64,000 nucleotides of DNA. Source: Pseudarthrobacter raffinosi. GTDB lineage: Bacteria; Actinomycetota; Actinomycetes; Actinomycetales; Micrococcaceae. The stretch's first letter is position 1; every line of letters begins with the position of its first letter. The stretch lies in assembly GCF_023913735.1 (NCBI RefSeq), contig NZ_JAMXBH010000018.1:34407-98406 (forward strand), given 5' to 3'. Below the pieces are notes generated by a model that did not search any database, had not been told where the DNA came from, and saw only the letters and a program-made list of their open reading frames with translations. Position numbers and translations under genes: made by a program. Positions 33,372 through 41,342 of this stretch are shown one piece after another.

Positions 33372-34357
33372 GGCTGGGCCGCGGTCTGCTGTGCGGATAC
33401 CGCCCCGTACGGACGGTCGAAATCGACGTCCCGGGTGAGCTCGGCATAGGTGTCGGGGCGGCGCGTGGTCAGGAACGGGAACAGGTCCAGCCAGTCCTTG
33501 CGCTGGTCCAGGTCAAGGTCGGCCACCAGGACGGCTTCCCGGTCCCGCGGCGCTTGGACCAGGACGCGGCCGTAGGGATCGGAAATGAATGAGGAACCGT
33601 AGAAGTTGATGTCGCCTTCGTCGCCCGTCCGGTTGGGGACCACCATGAACCTGCCGTTCGTGATGCCGTGGCCTGTGATCACGTGCTGCCACAGCGGCTG
33701 GTGGTCGAACTCCGGGAAGGTCGGCTCCGAGCCGATAGCCGTGGGGTAGACCAGGATTTCCGCGCCGGCCAGCGAATACAGCCGGGCGACCTCCGGGAAC
33801 CATTCGTCCCAGCAGGTGGGGAGTCCGACGGCGGCCCCGTCCAGTTCCGCGGGGCGGTGCACGGGGTAGGCGTCGACGGCCGGCCCGGCACGGAAGTACG
33901 TGTCCTCGTAGTAGCCGGCGCTGACGGGAATGTGGGTCTTGCGCGTGCGTGCCAGCAGCTCCCCCTGGGGCGAGACGAGGATGGCGGTGTTGAAGCCCAG
34001 CCCGTCGTTTCCGTCTGAGCGCTCGTAGAGCGAGGCGTGGACGGTGACGCAGTGCTTCCGGGCCGCGTTGGCGGCGAACTCGAAGGTGGGGCCGCTGAGC
34101 AGGTCCTCGGCATTCCGGGCGGGGTTACTGCCGGCCCGGACGTTGGCAGGATATTTGGACAGCGTAAGTTCCGGCAGGAACACGGCCCTGGCTCCGGCGT
34201 CGGCGGCTTTGCCGATGGCCCCGGTCAGCACCGACCTGAGCTCGGCGGCGTTTTCGCGCCAGCGGTGCTGGACCAGGGCCGCTCGGAGCGGCCGGCGGGT
34301 GCTTTCCTGGCTCCGGGCGAAAGAGGCGGGCGGTTCGGTGTTGGCGATGATGTCCAA
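33368..34357 (-). CDS. aguB: N-carbamoylputrescine amidase-like nitrilase-superfamily hydrolase
   Basis: A 329-residue carbon-nitrogen hydrolase with the Glu-Lys-Cys triad: Glu in AVFLPELTLSKYP, Lys in ARTRKTHIPVSAGYYED, Cys in VGLPTCWDEWFPEVARLYSL. It is longer at the N-terminus (about 40 residues) than the typical AguB. The 4-bp overlap with agmatine deiminase supports conversion of N-carbamoylputrescine to putrescine. Confidence 0.92.
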   Translation of the reverse strand: MDIIANTEPPASFARSQESTRRPLRAALVQHRWRENAAELRSVLTGAIGKAADAGARAVFLPELTLSKYPANVRAGSNPARNAEDLLSGPTFEFAANAARKHCVTVHASLYERSDGNDGLGFNTAILVSPQGELLARTRKTHIPVSAGYYEDTYFRAGPAVDAYPVHRPAELDGAAVGLPTCWDEWFPEVARLYSLAGAEILVYPTAIGSEPTFPEFDHQPLWQHVITGHGITNGRFMVVPNRTGDEGDINFYGSSFISDPYGRVLVQAPRDREAVLVADLDLDQRKDWLDLFPFLTTRRPDTYAELTRDVDFDRPYGAVSAQQTAAQP

Positions 34358-34456
34358 GGCGGTGTTTCCTAACGGGACCCTAGGGGTCCTTGCATAATCG
34401 CGGGATTCCGCTGGAATCGCGTCGTTTGATAAGTGGTTGAGAGTTGGGTCGGTGGT

Positions 34457-35068
34457 TCATTTGCCCAGACCCTGTCCGGAAGGTTCCTGCAGGGTCGTCG
34501 GGCGTGCTGTGGTGAGTGAGTCGATGGCCGTCGTCAACAGGGAACGCGCGTGGTCTGTGGTGATGAAACCGTTGAGCCAGCGGCCGGAGATCCCTTCCAC
34601 CAAACTGGTGAGGATCTCCGCAGTGACTGCGGCCTCGTCCTCGCTGGTGCCTTCGCTGGCGGCCACGATGGCCTGGGCGATCTCGCGGTTCCATTCCGCC
34701 GTTGTCCGGGAAAGCGGTTCCGCCAGCTCCTGTTCGAAGATGGAGCACGCCCGGAGCTCGTTCCAGGCCACCGAATTCCGGCGGACATCAGCGTCGTCCT
34801 TGATTTCGTCAAGGAGCAGGTGCCTGAAGTGCCGGGCGCGGTCTTCCGCGTCAGGGGAGGAGGGGGCGGCGTCGTCCTTGCTGACCTGCTTGTTGATGTG
34901 TTCAAGCGTTGCGGCAAGCAGGCCGGCCCGGTCGGTGAAGTGGTAGTACAGGAGGCCCGGCGAAACACCGGCTTCTGCAGCCACATCGTTGACCCGCATT
35001 CCCCGGACGCCGTTCCTGGCGATGCAGGTGGTGGCGGCGGTGAGGATCTTGGCTAGTTTGTCAGTCAT
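34457..35068 (-). CDS. TetR-family regulator of the agmatine operon
   Basis: A 203-residue TetR protein. The DNA-binding domain is at the N-terminus (KILTAATTCIARNGVRGMRV; NDVAAEAGVSPGLLYYHFTD). The ATG at 35068 overlaps the stop of the upstream permease gene by 8 bp. It lies within the permease-amidase-deiminase operon, and the promoter before the permease has two palindromes that suit TetR dimers, so self-regulated control by agmatine or putrescine is likely. Confidence 0.9.
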   Translation of the reverse strand: MTDKLAKILTAATTCIARNGVRGMRVNDVAAEAGVSPGLLYYHFTDRAGLLAATLEHINKQVSKDDAAPSSPDAEDRARHFRHLLLDEIKDDADVRRNSVAWNELRACSIFEQELAEPLSRTTAEWNREIAQAIVAASEGTSEDEAAVTAEILTSLVEGISGRWLNGFITTDHARSLLTTAIDSLTTARPTTLQEPSGQGLGK

Positions 35069-36578
35069 GGTTTGACAGTAATACGTGCTCACCCCGCTCC
35101 GGTCCGGCCTCGGCCAGGGAGGCAGGCGGTTCGGGCCAGAGCCGGAGCGCCGCGAGATAGCCGACGGCTCCGATGACTGTGGAGCCAAGGAAGCTGAGGT
35201 CGATTCCTCCGGCGAGCTGCGAGAGCGGACCGGCGTAGAGGGATGTGTCCGTGGCCAGCAGGCCGAATGCTGATCCGATGGCCCAGGGGATCACGGCCCG
35301 GAGGTTCCAGCCGTTGCTGAACCAGTACCGTCCGCGAGGTCCGTTGGCGCGAAAGAGCTGGAGGTCTGCGGCGTGGTATGTGCCGCGGCGGGCGACCAGG
35401 AAGCCCAGGACGTTGATGGCCACCCAGGGGCCGGCGAATCCGTTGAGCACCAGGGTCATGGCGGTGATGGAGTCCACCGCGTTGAACACGAAGACACCAA
35501 GGTAGAGGAGTCCGACGGCGATCACCGACGTGATGAGCGTGGTGTGGATGCGGCGCAGGCGCGGGAAGAGTGCTTCGAGGTCCAGGCCGCTGGCGTAGAG
35601 GTTGAGCACGCCCTGGCCTAGCCCGCCGGCCAACGCGATGATGAGGATTGGGAGCAGGTACCAGGCCGGCGCGGACCGCACCAGGTCTGCGACATAGGAG
35701 CCGCCGAGTTCCGGGATGGCCGAGGCTGTGAAGGCGCCGAAGAGGGCAGTGACAAACAGGCCCAGGAACACACCAAGGCAGGTGGCGCCGACCACGGACC
35801 GGTCCGAGTGGAGTTTCCCGGAGATGCGCCGGCTGTAGTCGCCCAGCGTGGGCGCGTAGGACAGTGGGCCTCCGACGGAAATGACGGCGGACAAAATCCA
35901 GGTGGGCCAGAAATCGCCCAGAAGGTAGTCGGCGTGCACGGTGGTGGGGCTGAACGTTGGAGCGAAAGCAACGACGCCGATGAGCAGCAGAATGCCGACC
36001 ACTGGGGCGACAAATTTCTGCATCGCCACCACGGTGCCGTGGCCAAAAAGCGCAACCAATACGATTTCCACGGAGATCACGGCGTAGCCGATGGCCAGCG
36101 TGGTGCCGTCAACGGACACGCCCAGCAGCCGCTCGGCGGCGGCAACCAGCGCGTCGCCCGAAGTCCAGACCGCGATGGCGGCGTACGCAAGGGCGAACAA
36201 CAGGGTCAGGGCGGAACCGATCAACCTCCCGCGGGTGCCGAAGTGTGCGGCGCTGGAAACGGTGTTGTTGGTGCCGGTCCGTGGCCCCAGGAGGGCCATC
36301 GGGGCGATCAGGGCTGTACCAACGAGGAGACCGGTGAGGCTGGCCGTGGCGGCGCCGACGAAGTCCAGGCCGAAGGTGATGGGAAGCCAGCCGAAAACGA
36401 TGACCGAGAAGGCGAAGTTGCCGCCGAAGAACACGGTGAACAGGTTCCGGGGGCGGGAGGTGCGTTGTTCGTCGGGGATGAACTCAATGCCGGCCGACTC
36501 AATGCGGCCGAAGCGGTCCTTGTGCGCGGATGCGGCACCGACGGAATCCGCGTCTTTGCGGAAGCGCGTGCTGATCAT
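35061..36578 (-). CDS. NCS1-family (cytosine/purine-type) permease, perhaps an agmatine or polyamine importer
   Basis: A 505-residue membrane protein with about 12 segments. RIESAGIEFIPDEQRTSRPR and NLFTVFFGGNFAFSVIVFGW mark the NCS1 family (CodB-like). MALLGPRTGTNNTVSSAAHFG and the loop RRISGKLHSDRSVVG are also conserved. It is first in an operon with TetR, AguB and AguA, with no nucleobase enzyme near. That context suggests transport of agmatine or a related amine rather than cytosine. Confidence 0.85.
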   Translation of the reverse strand: MISTRFRKDADSVGAASAHKDRFGRIESAGIEFIPDEQRTSRPRNLFTVFFGGNFAFSVIVFGWLPITFGLDFVGAATASLTGLLVGTALIAPMALLGPRTGTNNTVSSAAHFGTRGRLIGSALTLLFALAYAAIAVWTSGDALVAAAERLLGVSVDGTTLAIGYAVISVEIVLVALFGHGTVVAMQKFVAPVVGILLLIGVVAFAPTFSPTTVHADYLLGDFWPTWILSAVISVGGPLSYAPTLGDYSRRISGKLHSDRSVVGATCLGVFLGLFVTALFGAFTASAIPELGGSYVADLVRSAPAWYLLPILIIALAGGLGQGVLNLYASGLDLEALFPRLRRIHTTLITSVIAVGLLYLGVFVFNAVDSITAMTLVLNGFAGPWVAINVLGFLVARRGTYHAADLQLFRANGPRGRYWFSNGWNLRAVIPWAIGSAFGLLATDTSLYAGPLSQLAGGIDLSFLGSTVIGAVGYLAALRLWPEPPASLAEAGPERGEHVLLSNHD

Positions 36579-36603
36579 GGCAAGCCTTCGTGAGCTACAT
36601 CAC

Positions 36604-36622
36604 GTTGATGTATCGCATCAAC
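36604..36622. promoter_or_regulatory. inverted repeat GTTGATG-n5-CATCAAC
   Basis: Perfect 7-bp arms, 26 bp upstream of the permease ATG. Candidate regulator site. Confidence 0.5.
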
Positions 36623-36631
36623 CATAAGGCC

Positions 36632-36649
36632 TGACTGAATTTTCAGTCA
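36632..36649. promoter_or_regulatory. TetR-type operator TGACTGAATTTTCAGTCA
   Basis: Perfect 8-bp arms with a two-base centre, 54 bp upstream of the permease ATG. Its size suits the TetR protein encoded second in this operon. Confidence 0.6.
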
Positions 36650-36751
36650 ATAGCTGATCCACAACACGCATCTCCGCCACCATGCAGCACCGGACGGGTC
36701 GGAGCGGCCGGCGTCCGGCTGAACTGTGGTGGGGCCTTGCGGTGGTGGGTG

Positions 36752-36785
36752 ATGGACGACGGCGGGACCTCCCGCCGTCGTCCAT
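36752..36785. repeat. dispersed palindromic element, copy 8
   Basis: ATGGACGACGGCGGGA pairs with TCCCGCCGTCGTCCAT. The outer pair GC of other copies is replaced by AT on both arms. It ends 10 bp from the stop of the SDR pseudogene. Confidence 0.92.
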
Positions 36786-36795
36786 TTCCGTTTTG

Positions 36796-37335
36796 TCAGG
36801 CGTCGCTTAACGCGAGGTTGCTGGAGAGTTCGCGGTGCGCGTCGGCCTGGAGCTGGAGGGCCTTTCCTCGGGTCTCGAAGACGCCCACGGCGTCGGCTCC
36901 GGCGGCGAACCGCAGCGGGGGTTCGTCCAGTTCGGCCAGCTGGATCAGCGCGTCGGCGAGCTTGGCCGGGTCCCCGCCCTGGAGGCCGTTAATGCCCTTC
37001 CACGCGGTGACCGTCTGCGCGGTGCGTTCGGCGTAGTCCCCGATGGTGGATTCCGCGTAGCTGGTGGATTCCGGGGTGAGCAGCTCGGCGCGGAAGAACC
37101 CCGGCTCCACGATCATGGAGCGGATGCCGAACGGTGCGACCTCGAGTGCCAGGGATTCCGCCCAGCCTTCCACGCCGAACTTCGACGCGGCGTAGGCGGA
37201 CAGGAACTCGCCGCCTGCGAGGCCGGCGGTGGAGGAGATGGTGACCACCAGGCCGGAGCGCTGGGCGCGCAGGACCGGCAGGGCAGCGCGGGTGACGTTC
37301 ATGGGACCGAACATGGTGGTTTCGATCTGTTCCGT
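36796..37335 (-). pseudogene. short-chain dehydrogenase lacking its N-terminal half
   Basis: The minus strand encodes EQIETTMFGPMNVTRAALPV, then the active-site region VVTISSTAGLAGGEFLSAYA with YAASK, and a normal C-terminus to SNLALSDA. The Rossmann part with the glycine motif, about 95 residues, is absent; homology ends near 37335 where the control region of the plus-strand hydrolase starts. The frame remains open past this point, but only through antisense of the hydrolase. Without the cofactor site the product cannot be a working SDR. Confidence 0.8.
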
Positions 37336-37428
37336 TTGATGCCAAACCCAGCAGCTGTAGCCTGTACGTCCGGTCCGGTGACGCCACGGCTCCGAATCCC
37401 TAGTAGAGATCAGCAACGGAAGGCGGGC

Positions 37429-38340
37429 ATGAGCGTTCGGCAGGAATCCGCGACGTGGGTGGCTACGCTGCGGCGGCACACAATTCCAACAGAGCTGGGC
37501 CCGTGCACTGTGCGAGTCCAACAGGGCATCGGAAGCGGGGCTCCGGCGTCCGGCACACCGGAGGTGTACCTGCACGGCGCCGCGGGATCCTGGGCCACCT
37601 TCCGGCCGCTGCTTTCCGAAGCATCGCACCACGATCGTGTCCTGATTGACCTGCCGGGCTGGGGCGAATCCACTAAGGGAGCCCGGCTGGAACACTTCGG
37701 CATCGAGACGATGACACGCGCAGTCACCGATGTACTGAACTTGCTCAACTACCCGCGATGGAACCTCGTGGGCCACTCCATGGGAGGCTTCCTGGCTTTG
37801 CATATTGCCGCGACGTGGCCGGAGCGGACCGCCAGCGTGGCTGCCATTTCGCCCACAACATTCGGCGTGTCTGAGGCCGCCCGCGAGCCACTGCGCAGCC
37901 TGTCCCGGTTCCCGGCGTTTGTCGGCATGATGCTGCTCATGCGCTCACTGGCGGCCCTAGGTCCAGCAGGGCTGGCAATGGTCCGCGCAGTCGGTGCCAC
38001 ACCCGTGATGGGACCGTTGATGTCACCGTTCTTCGCAGATCCCCCAGGCATGTCAGCTGGGGTGATCCGCGGGCTCGGCCATAACGCCCGTCCGGCCAGC
38101 TTCTCCGCGGCTGCCCGGGCAGTGGCGCACTACGACTTTAACCAGTGGCGCGGCATCCGCTGCCCCGTGCTAGCAACCCGCGGGGAAACTGATGTATTCA
38201 CGTCTCCCTCCGACCTGGACCGGCTGGCCGCCACAGTGCCGCAAGTCCAGACTGTGACGATCCAGCATTGCGGGCACTTCGCCCACGTCGAGCAGCCGGA
38301 ACAGGTGCAACGACTTCTCGAGGACATGTGGTCACTGTGA
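37429..38340 (+). CDS. alpha/beta hydrolase (intact member of a three-copy local family)
   Basis: A 303-residue alpha/beta hydrolase. Oxyanion region VYLHGAAGSWATFRPL, DLPGWGESTKG, nucleophile Ser in NLVGHSMGGFLALHIA, acid Asp in VLATRGETDVFTSP, and His in QHCGHFAHVEQPEQV. The ATG at 37429 was selected because copy 3 (40166) has the same start context (GGCGGGCATG). The upstream 60 bp are also conserved with copy 3, so promoter and gene were duplicated together. Likely an esterase or C-C hydrolase; no specific substrate. Confidence 0.88.
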   Translation: MSVRQESATWVATLRRHTIPTELGPCTVRVQQGIGSGAPASGTPEVYLHGAAGSWATFRPLLSEASHHDRVLIDLPGWGESTKGARLEHFGIETMTRAVTDVLNLLNYPRWNLVGHSMGGFLALHIAATWPERTASVAAISPTTFGVSEAAREPLRSLSRFPAFVGMMLLMRSLAALGPAGLAMVRAVGATPVMGPLMSPFFADPPGMSAGVIRGLGHNARPASFSAAARAVAHYDFNQWRGIRCPVLATRGETDVFTSPSDLDRLAATVPQVQTVTIQHCGHFAHVEQPEQVQRLLEDMWSL

Positions 38341-38355
38341 CCGGGCAGCGTGGCC

Positions 38356-38373
38356 AAGCGGACGACGGCGGGA
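38356..38373. repeat. dispersed palindromic element, copy 9 (left arm only)
   Basis: AAGCGGACGACGGCGGGA remains, but the right arm is missing; a truncated copy 16 bp after the hydrolase stop. Confidence 0.8.
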
Positions 38374-38404
38374 CGTCAGCTGCGGGCGCAGGTTGAACTA
38401 GCCG

Positions 38405-40000
38405 CTATGAAACCTGCACTGCGCCCGGCTTGCCGTCTTCGACCTCGAACACCGCATGCGTGTACTGCCCTGCGGTCCGGGTCCCCACTCCGGTGGCCAT
38501 GCGAAGCTCCGTGCGCCAGCGCTCGGGAGTGACCTGGCAACGGACGTAGCCCCGCCGGTCGCCATCGAAGAATTTGATGTGCGGGTTGAACCCGATCATG
38601 GGCTCGTAGTAGGGCCCGTAAACCGGCACGTCGCCGTTCGTGCTGATGGAGGTCCCGACGAATTCGGTGGCCACCACCGGGGAGTCCGGCTTGTCGAAGT
38701 CGAGGTGAACGTCGTTGACGAAGGTGGAGTGCCAGTCGCCCGTGATGAACACGGCGTTGCGCACCGCCGGCTCGGCGATCACATCCAGCAGCCTCTTGCG
38801 GGCTGCCGGAAAACCGTCCCAGGCGTCGTGCCACAGCAGCTCGCCCGCGGCACCGTCGTGGTCGAGGCGGGAGACCATGACGTTGTTCCCCAGGATGTTC
38901 CACCGCACCTCTGAGTCACGCAGTCCGTCGTAGAGCCACTGCTCCTGCTCTGAGCCGAGCATGCTGATTGACGGGTCGTACGCCGCTTCGCATGCCTGGG
39001 CTTCTCCCCAGCCGCACGGCGGGGCGTCGCGGTACTGGCGTCCATCCAGAACGTCCAGCAGCGCGAGGCGGCCATAGCGCAACCGCCGGTAAAGCTGCAT
39101 TTCCGTACCGCGGGGCAGCGACCGTGCCCGCAAGGGCTGGTGCTCGTAGTACGCCATGTAGGCCGCGGCCCGCACTGCGGTGAAGGCCTGGGTCTGCCCC
39201 TCCCAGCCTCCGGCATAGTCATTCTTAACCTCGTGATCGTCCCAGGAAACGACGAACGGGAACCGGGCGTGCGCCGCCTGCAGGTCGGGATCGGACTTGT
39301 AGAGAGCGTAGCGGGCCCGCCACTGCTCAAGCGTCTGCGGGGCCGGCTGGGCAGCCGCCGGGACAGGTGTGCGACGCAGCCCGCCGCCTGCGGCGATCTC
39401 GTACTCGTAAACGTAATCGCCCAGATGCACCACAAAGTCGAGGTCCTCTGCGGCCATATGGCGGTAAGACGGAAAGAAGCCATCCTCCCACTTCTGGCAG
39501 GAGGAGAAAGCAAAATCGAGCTGCCGTACATCCGCCCCGGGGGCCGGCAAGGTTTTGGTCCGGCCCACGGGGGACAAGTGGTTACGGAACTTGAACTCGT
39601 AGAAGTACTCGCTGTCCGGTGCCAGGCCCTCGACCTCCACGTGGACCGAATGCCCCAGCTGCGCCGGGGCGTGCGCGCTCCCGCGCTGGACAACATCGCG
39701 CATCCCGGCGTCACTGGCCAAACGCCACTCCACCACCGCATGGCCCGGCGGCATGCCGCCGTTCGGGTCGAACGGTTTCGGGGCCAGGCGGGTCCACAGC
39801 ACCACGCCGGAAGGCGTGGGGTCACCGGATGCGATACCCAGCGTGAAGGGATCGTCCTTGGCCCGCGCCGGCGCCGACGCAGCGTCCGCCCTGGTAGCCG
39901 GGGCGGCCGCCAGCGCGGCGGCAGCGGAGACACCGGCCACCCCCGCGAGGAAGAGGCGGCGGTCGATCAGATGCGAGTTACCGGGCAGTAGGAGAGGCAT
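38405..40000 (-). CDS. phoD: PhoD-like alkaline phosphatase/phosphodiesterase, Tat-exported
   Basis: A 531-residue secreted protein. Tat signal: DRRLFLAGVAGVSAAAALAA. An N-terminal Fn3-like domain (PFTLGIASGDPTPSGVVLWTRL; GLAPDSEYFYEFKF) precedes the metallophosphatase core: FAFSSCQKWEDGFFPSYRHM, DFVVHLGDYVYEYE, FVVSWDDHEVKNDYAGGW, and FITGDWHSTFVND. These carry the iron/calcium ligands of PhoD. The ATG at 40000 gives the signal peptide; the longer frame is antisense to a hydrolase relic. It would release phosphate from diesters such as teichoic acid outside the cell. Confidence 0.93.
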   Translation of the reverse strand: MPLLLPGNSHLIDRRLFLAGVAGVSAAAALAAAPATRADAASAPARAKDDPFTLGIASGDPTPSGVVLWTRLAPKPFDPNGGMPPGHAVVEWRLASDAGMRDVVQRGSAHAPAQLGHSVHVEVEGLAPDSEYFYEFKFRNHLSPVGRTKTLPAPGADVRQLDFAFSSCQKWEDGFFPSYRHMAAEDLDFVVHLGDYVYEYEIAAGGGLRRTPVPAAAQPAPQTLEQWRARYALYKSDPDLQAAHARFPFVVSWDDHEVKNDYAGGWEGQTQAFTAVRAAAYMAYYEHQPLRARSLPRGTEMQLYRRLRYGRLALLDVLDGRQYRDAPPCGWGEAQACEAAYDPSISMLGSEQEQWLYDGLRDSEVRWNILGNNVMVSRLDHDGAAGELLWHDAWDGFPAARKRLLDVIAEPAVRNAVFITGDWHSTFVNDVHLDFDKPDSPVVATEFVGTSISTNGDVPVYGPYYEPMIGFNPHIKFFDGDRRGYVRCQVTPERWRTELRMATGVGTRTAGQYTHAVFEVEDGKPGAVQVS

Positions 40001-40165
40001 GGAGCCAGCATGGCCGCGGACCGTGAACAGGAAGGCAGCCTCCGGGAACCGCCAGGGAACCCGCCGGCTAACAAGCCATGAACCGGGAGAAGCATGCGTC
40101 CCCTCGTCCGGCCCGGTGACGCCGCGGCTCCGATCCCTGATAGAGATCAGCAACGGACGGCGGGC

Positions 40166-40440
40166 ATGCGCGTTCGGCAGGAATCCGCAACGTGGGCGGC
40201 TACGCTGCGGCGGCACACAATACCAAGAGCTGGGCCCGTGCACTGTGCATATCCAACAGGGCTTCGGACGTGGGTCTCCAACGTCCGGTACGCCGGGCTT
40301 CCTGGCTTTGCATATTGCCGCGACGCGGCCGGACCGGACCGCCAGCGCCGGCACTGATCCGCGCAAGCTGTGCGGCCACTTCGCCAACTTCGAGCAGCCG
40401 GAACAGGTGCGTCGCCTGCTCCAGGGCCTAAGGTCACTGG
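40166..40440 (+). pseudogene. alpha/beta hydrolase relic (copy 3) with two internal deletions
   Basis: Starts like the intact gene at 37429 (MRVRQESATWAATLRRHTIP) with the same upstream 60 bp, then jumps twice: from the region before the oxyanion strand to CTTCCTGGCTTTGCATATTG after the nucleophile, and again to the C-terminal GGCCACTTCGCCAACTTCGA. The reading frame shifts between parts and the stop codon is lost (CTGGGA replaces CTGTGA). Clearly not functional. Confidence 0.88.
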
Positions 40441-40506
40441 GACAGGACAACAGGGCCGAGCGGGTCCTCGTGGAACCGAGTCACCAAGCGCCCGATATGT
40501 GTTGCA

Positions 40507-40520
40507 TGTTGCATGCAACA
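40507..40520. promoter_or_regulatory. perfect palindrome TGTTGCATGCAACA
   Basis: A 14-bp perfect inverted repeat of the kind bound by FCD-type GntR regulators, followed by TAATTTATACGG and an ATG. It now precedes only a 19-codon stub. Confidence 0.6.
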
Positions 40521-40536
40521 GGGGTAATTTATACGG

Positions 40537-40596
40537 ATGCAGATTATTCGAGGTGCCGATTCCAGATCTCCGCCGCTCGTTTACCAGGCGAGTTAA
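40537..40596 (+). pseudogene. N-terminal stub of a possible cupin-type gene
   Basis: MQIIRGADSRSPPLVYQAS then TAA. The opening resembles the start of small cupin proteins often found under GntR control, and operator-plus-promoter signals precede it, but the rest is absent; the stub runs into the 3' end of the gntR gene. Confidence 0.35.
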
Positions 40597-41300
40597 GCCC
40601 AGCTGAGAAGTGAGTCAACGTCGCCCGTGGGAATGCCGCGTTCGTGGGCTTCGCGCAGGATAAGCAGCCGGGCCGTATTGAGTATGTGGCGCCGCATGTC
40701 CTGTCCGGCTTTCTCGGCCTTCCCGGCCACGAAAGCCTCGTAGACGTCCCGATGGTCCTCAAAAGCTTCCCGGGAAGAACGCGATTTGGGGACGGTTTCC
40801 ACCCCAGTGAGCAGGACGACGTTACGCAAGTCCTCCAGTATTTTCACCACCCGGTGATTGCCGGAGGTAGTTAGCAGCGCCAGGTGGAAGTCGCGGTCGG
40901 CCCGCAAAGTAGCAGCAGGACCGCCGCTCTCGGCAATTTTCTGAAAGGTGTTGAACGCCTCTGTGACCCTTTGGACATCGGCGTCCGTGCGGACTGCGGT
41001 AGCTTGCCGGGTCACGGGCACCTCGAGCATCAGTCGGACCTGGAATCCCTCGATCAGGTCTTCCAACGTTGTTGACCGGACACGGATCCCTCTATTGCGC
41101 TCGACTACTACAAGGCCGGCCTTCGCCAGTTGCTGCACTGCCTCCCGGACCGGCGTTCGCGACACACCCAGCCATTCGCCCAGCTGGGTCGCGGAGTAAA
41201 GCTCCCCCGGCTTCAACTCGCCGCCCAATATCGCAGTTCGGAGTCTTGTGATGGCCTGATCTGTCAGATTGACTGCACGTTCAAGGTTGTCCACGAGCAC
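40593..41300 (-). CDS. GntR-family (FCD) regulator, probably of the 2-hydroxyglutarate oxidase gene
   Basis: A 235-residue regulator. Winged helix: LRTAILGGELKPGELYSATQ, LGEWLGVSRTPVREAVQQLA; FCD domain from about residue 85 with DRDFHLALLTTSGNHR and HRDVYEAF supplying metal-site His residues. A GTG start preceded by GCGAGAA is chosen; the frame stays open upstream only as antisense of lhgO. It is divergent from lhgO with about 40 bp between, as CsiR/GlaR-type regulators are in other bacteria. Confidence 0.9.
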   Translation of the reverse strand: MLVDNLERAVNLTDQAITRLRTAILGGELKPGELYSATQLGEWLGVSRTPVREAVQQLAKAGLVVVERNRGIRVRSTTLEDLIEGFQVRLMLEVPVTRQATAVRTDADVQRVTEAFNTFQKIAESGGPAATLRADRDFHLALLTTSGNHRVVKILEDLRNVVLLTGVETVPKSRSSREAFEDHRDVYEAFVAGKAEKAGQDMRRHILNTARLLILREAHERGIPTGDVDSLLSWA

Positions 41301-41342
41301 ATTCTCGCACGGACAACTTTCCACCCAATGATAAGGATCGAC

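Noticed and set aside
36835..37428. Long open plus-strand frame extending the hydrolase by 198 residues
   Set aside because: This part is antisense to the SDR pseudogene; homology and the shared start context with the third copy place the start at 37429.
40001..40450. N-terminal extension of the PhoD protein
   Set aside because: It is antisense to the hydrolase relic, and the Tat signal begins right after the ATG at 40000.
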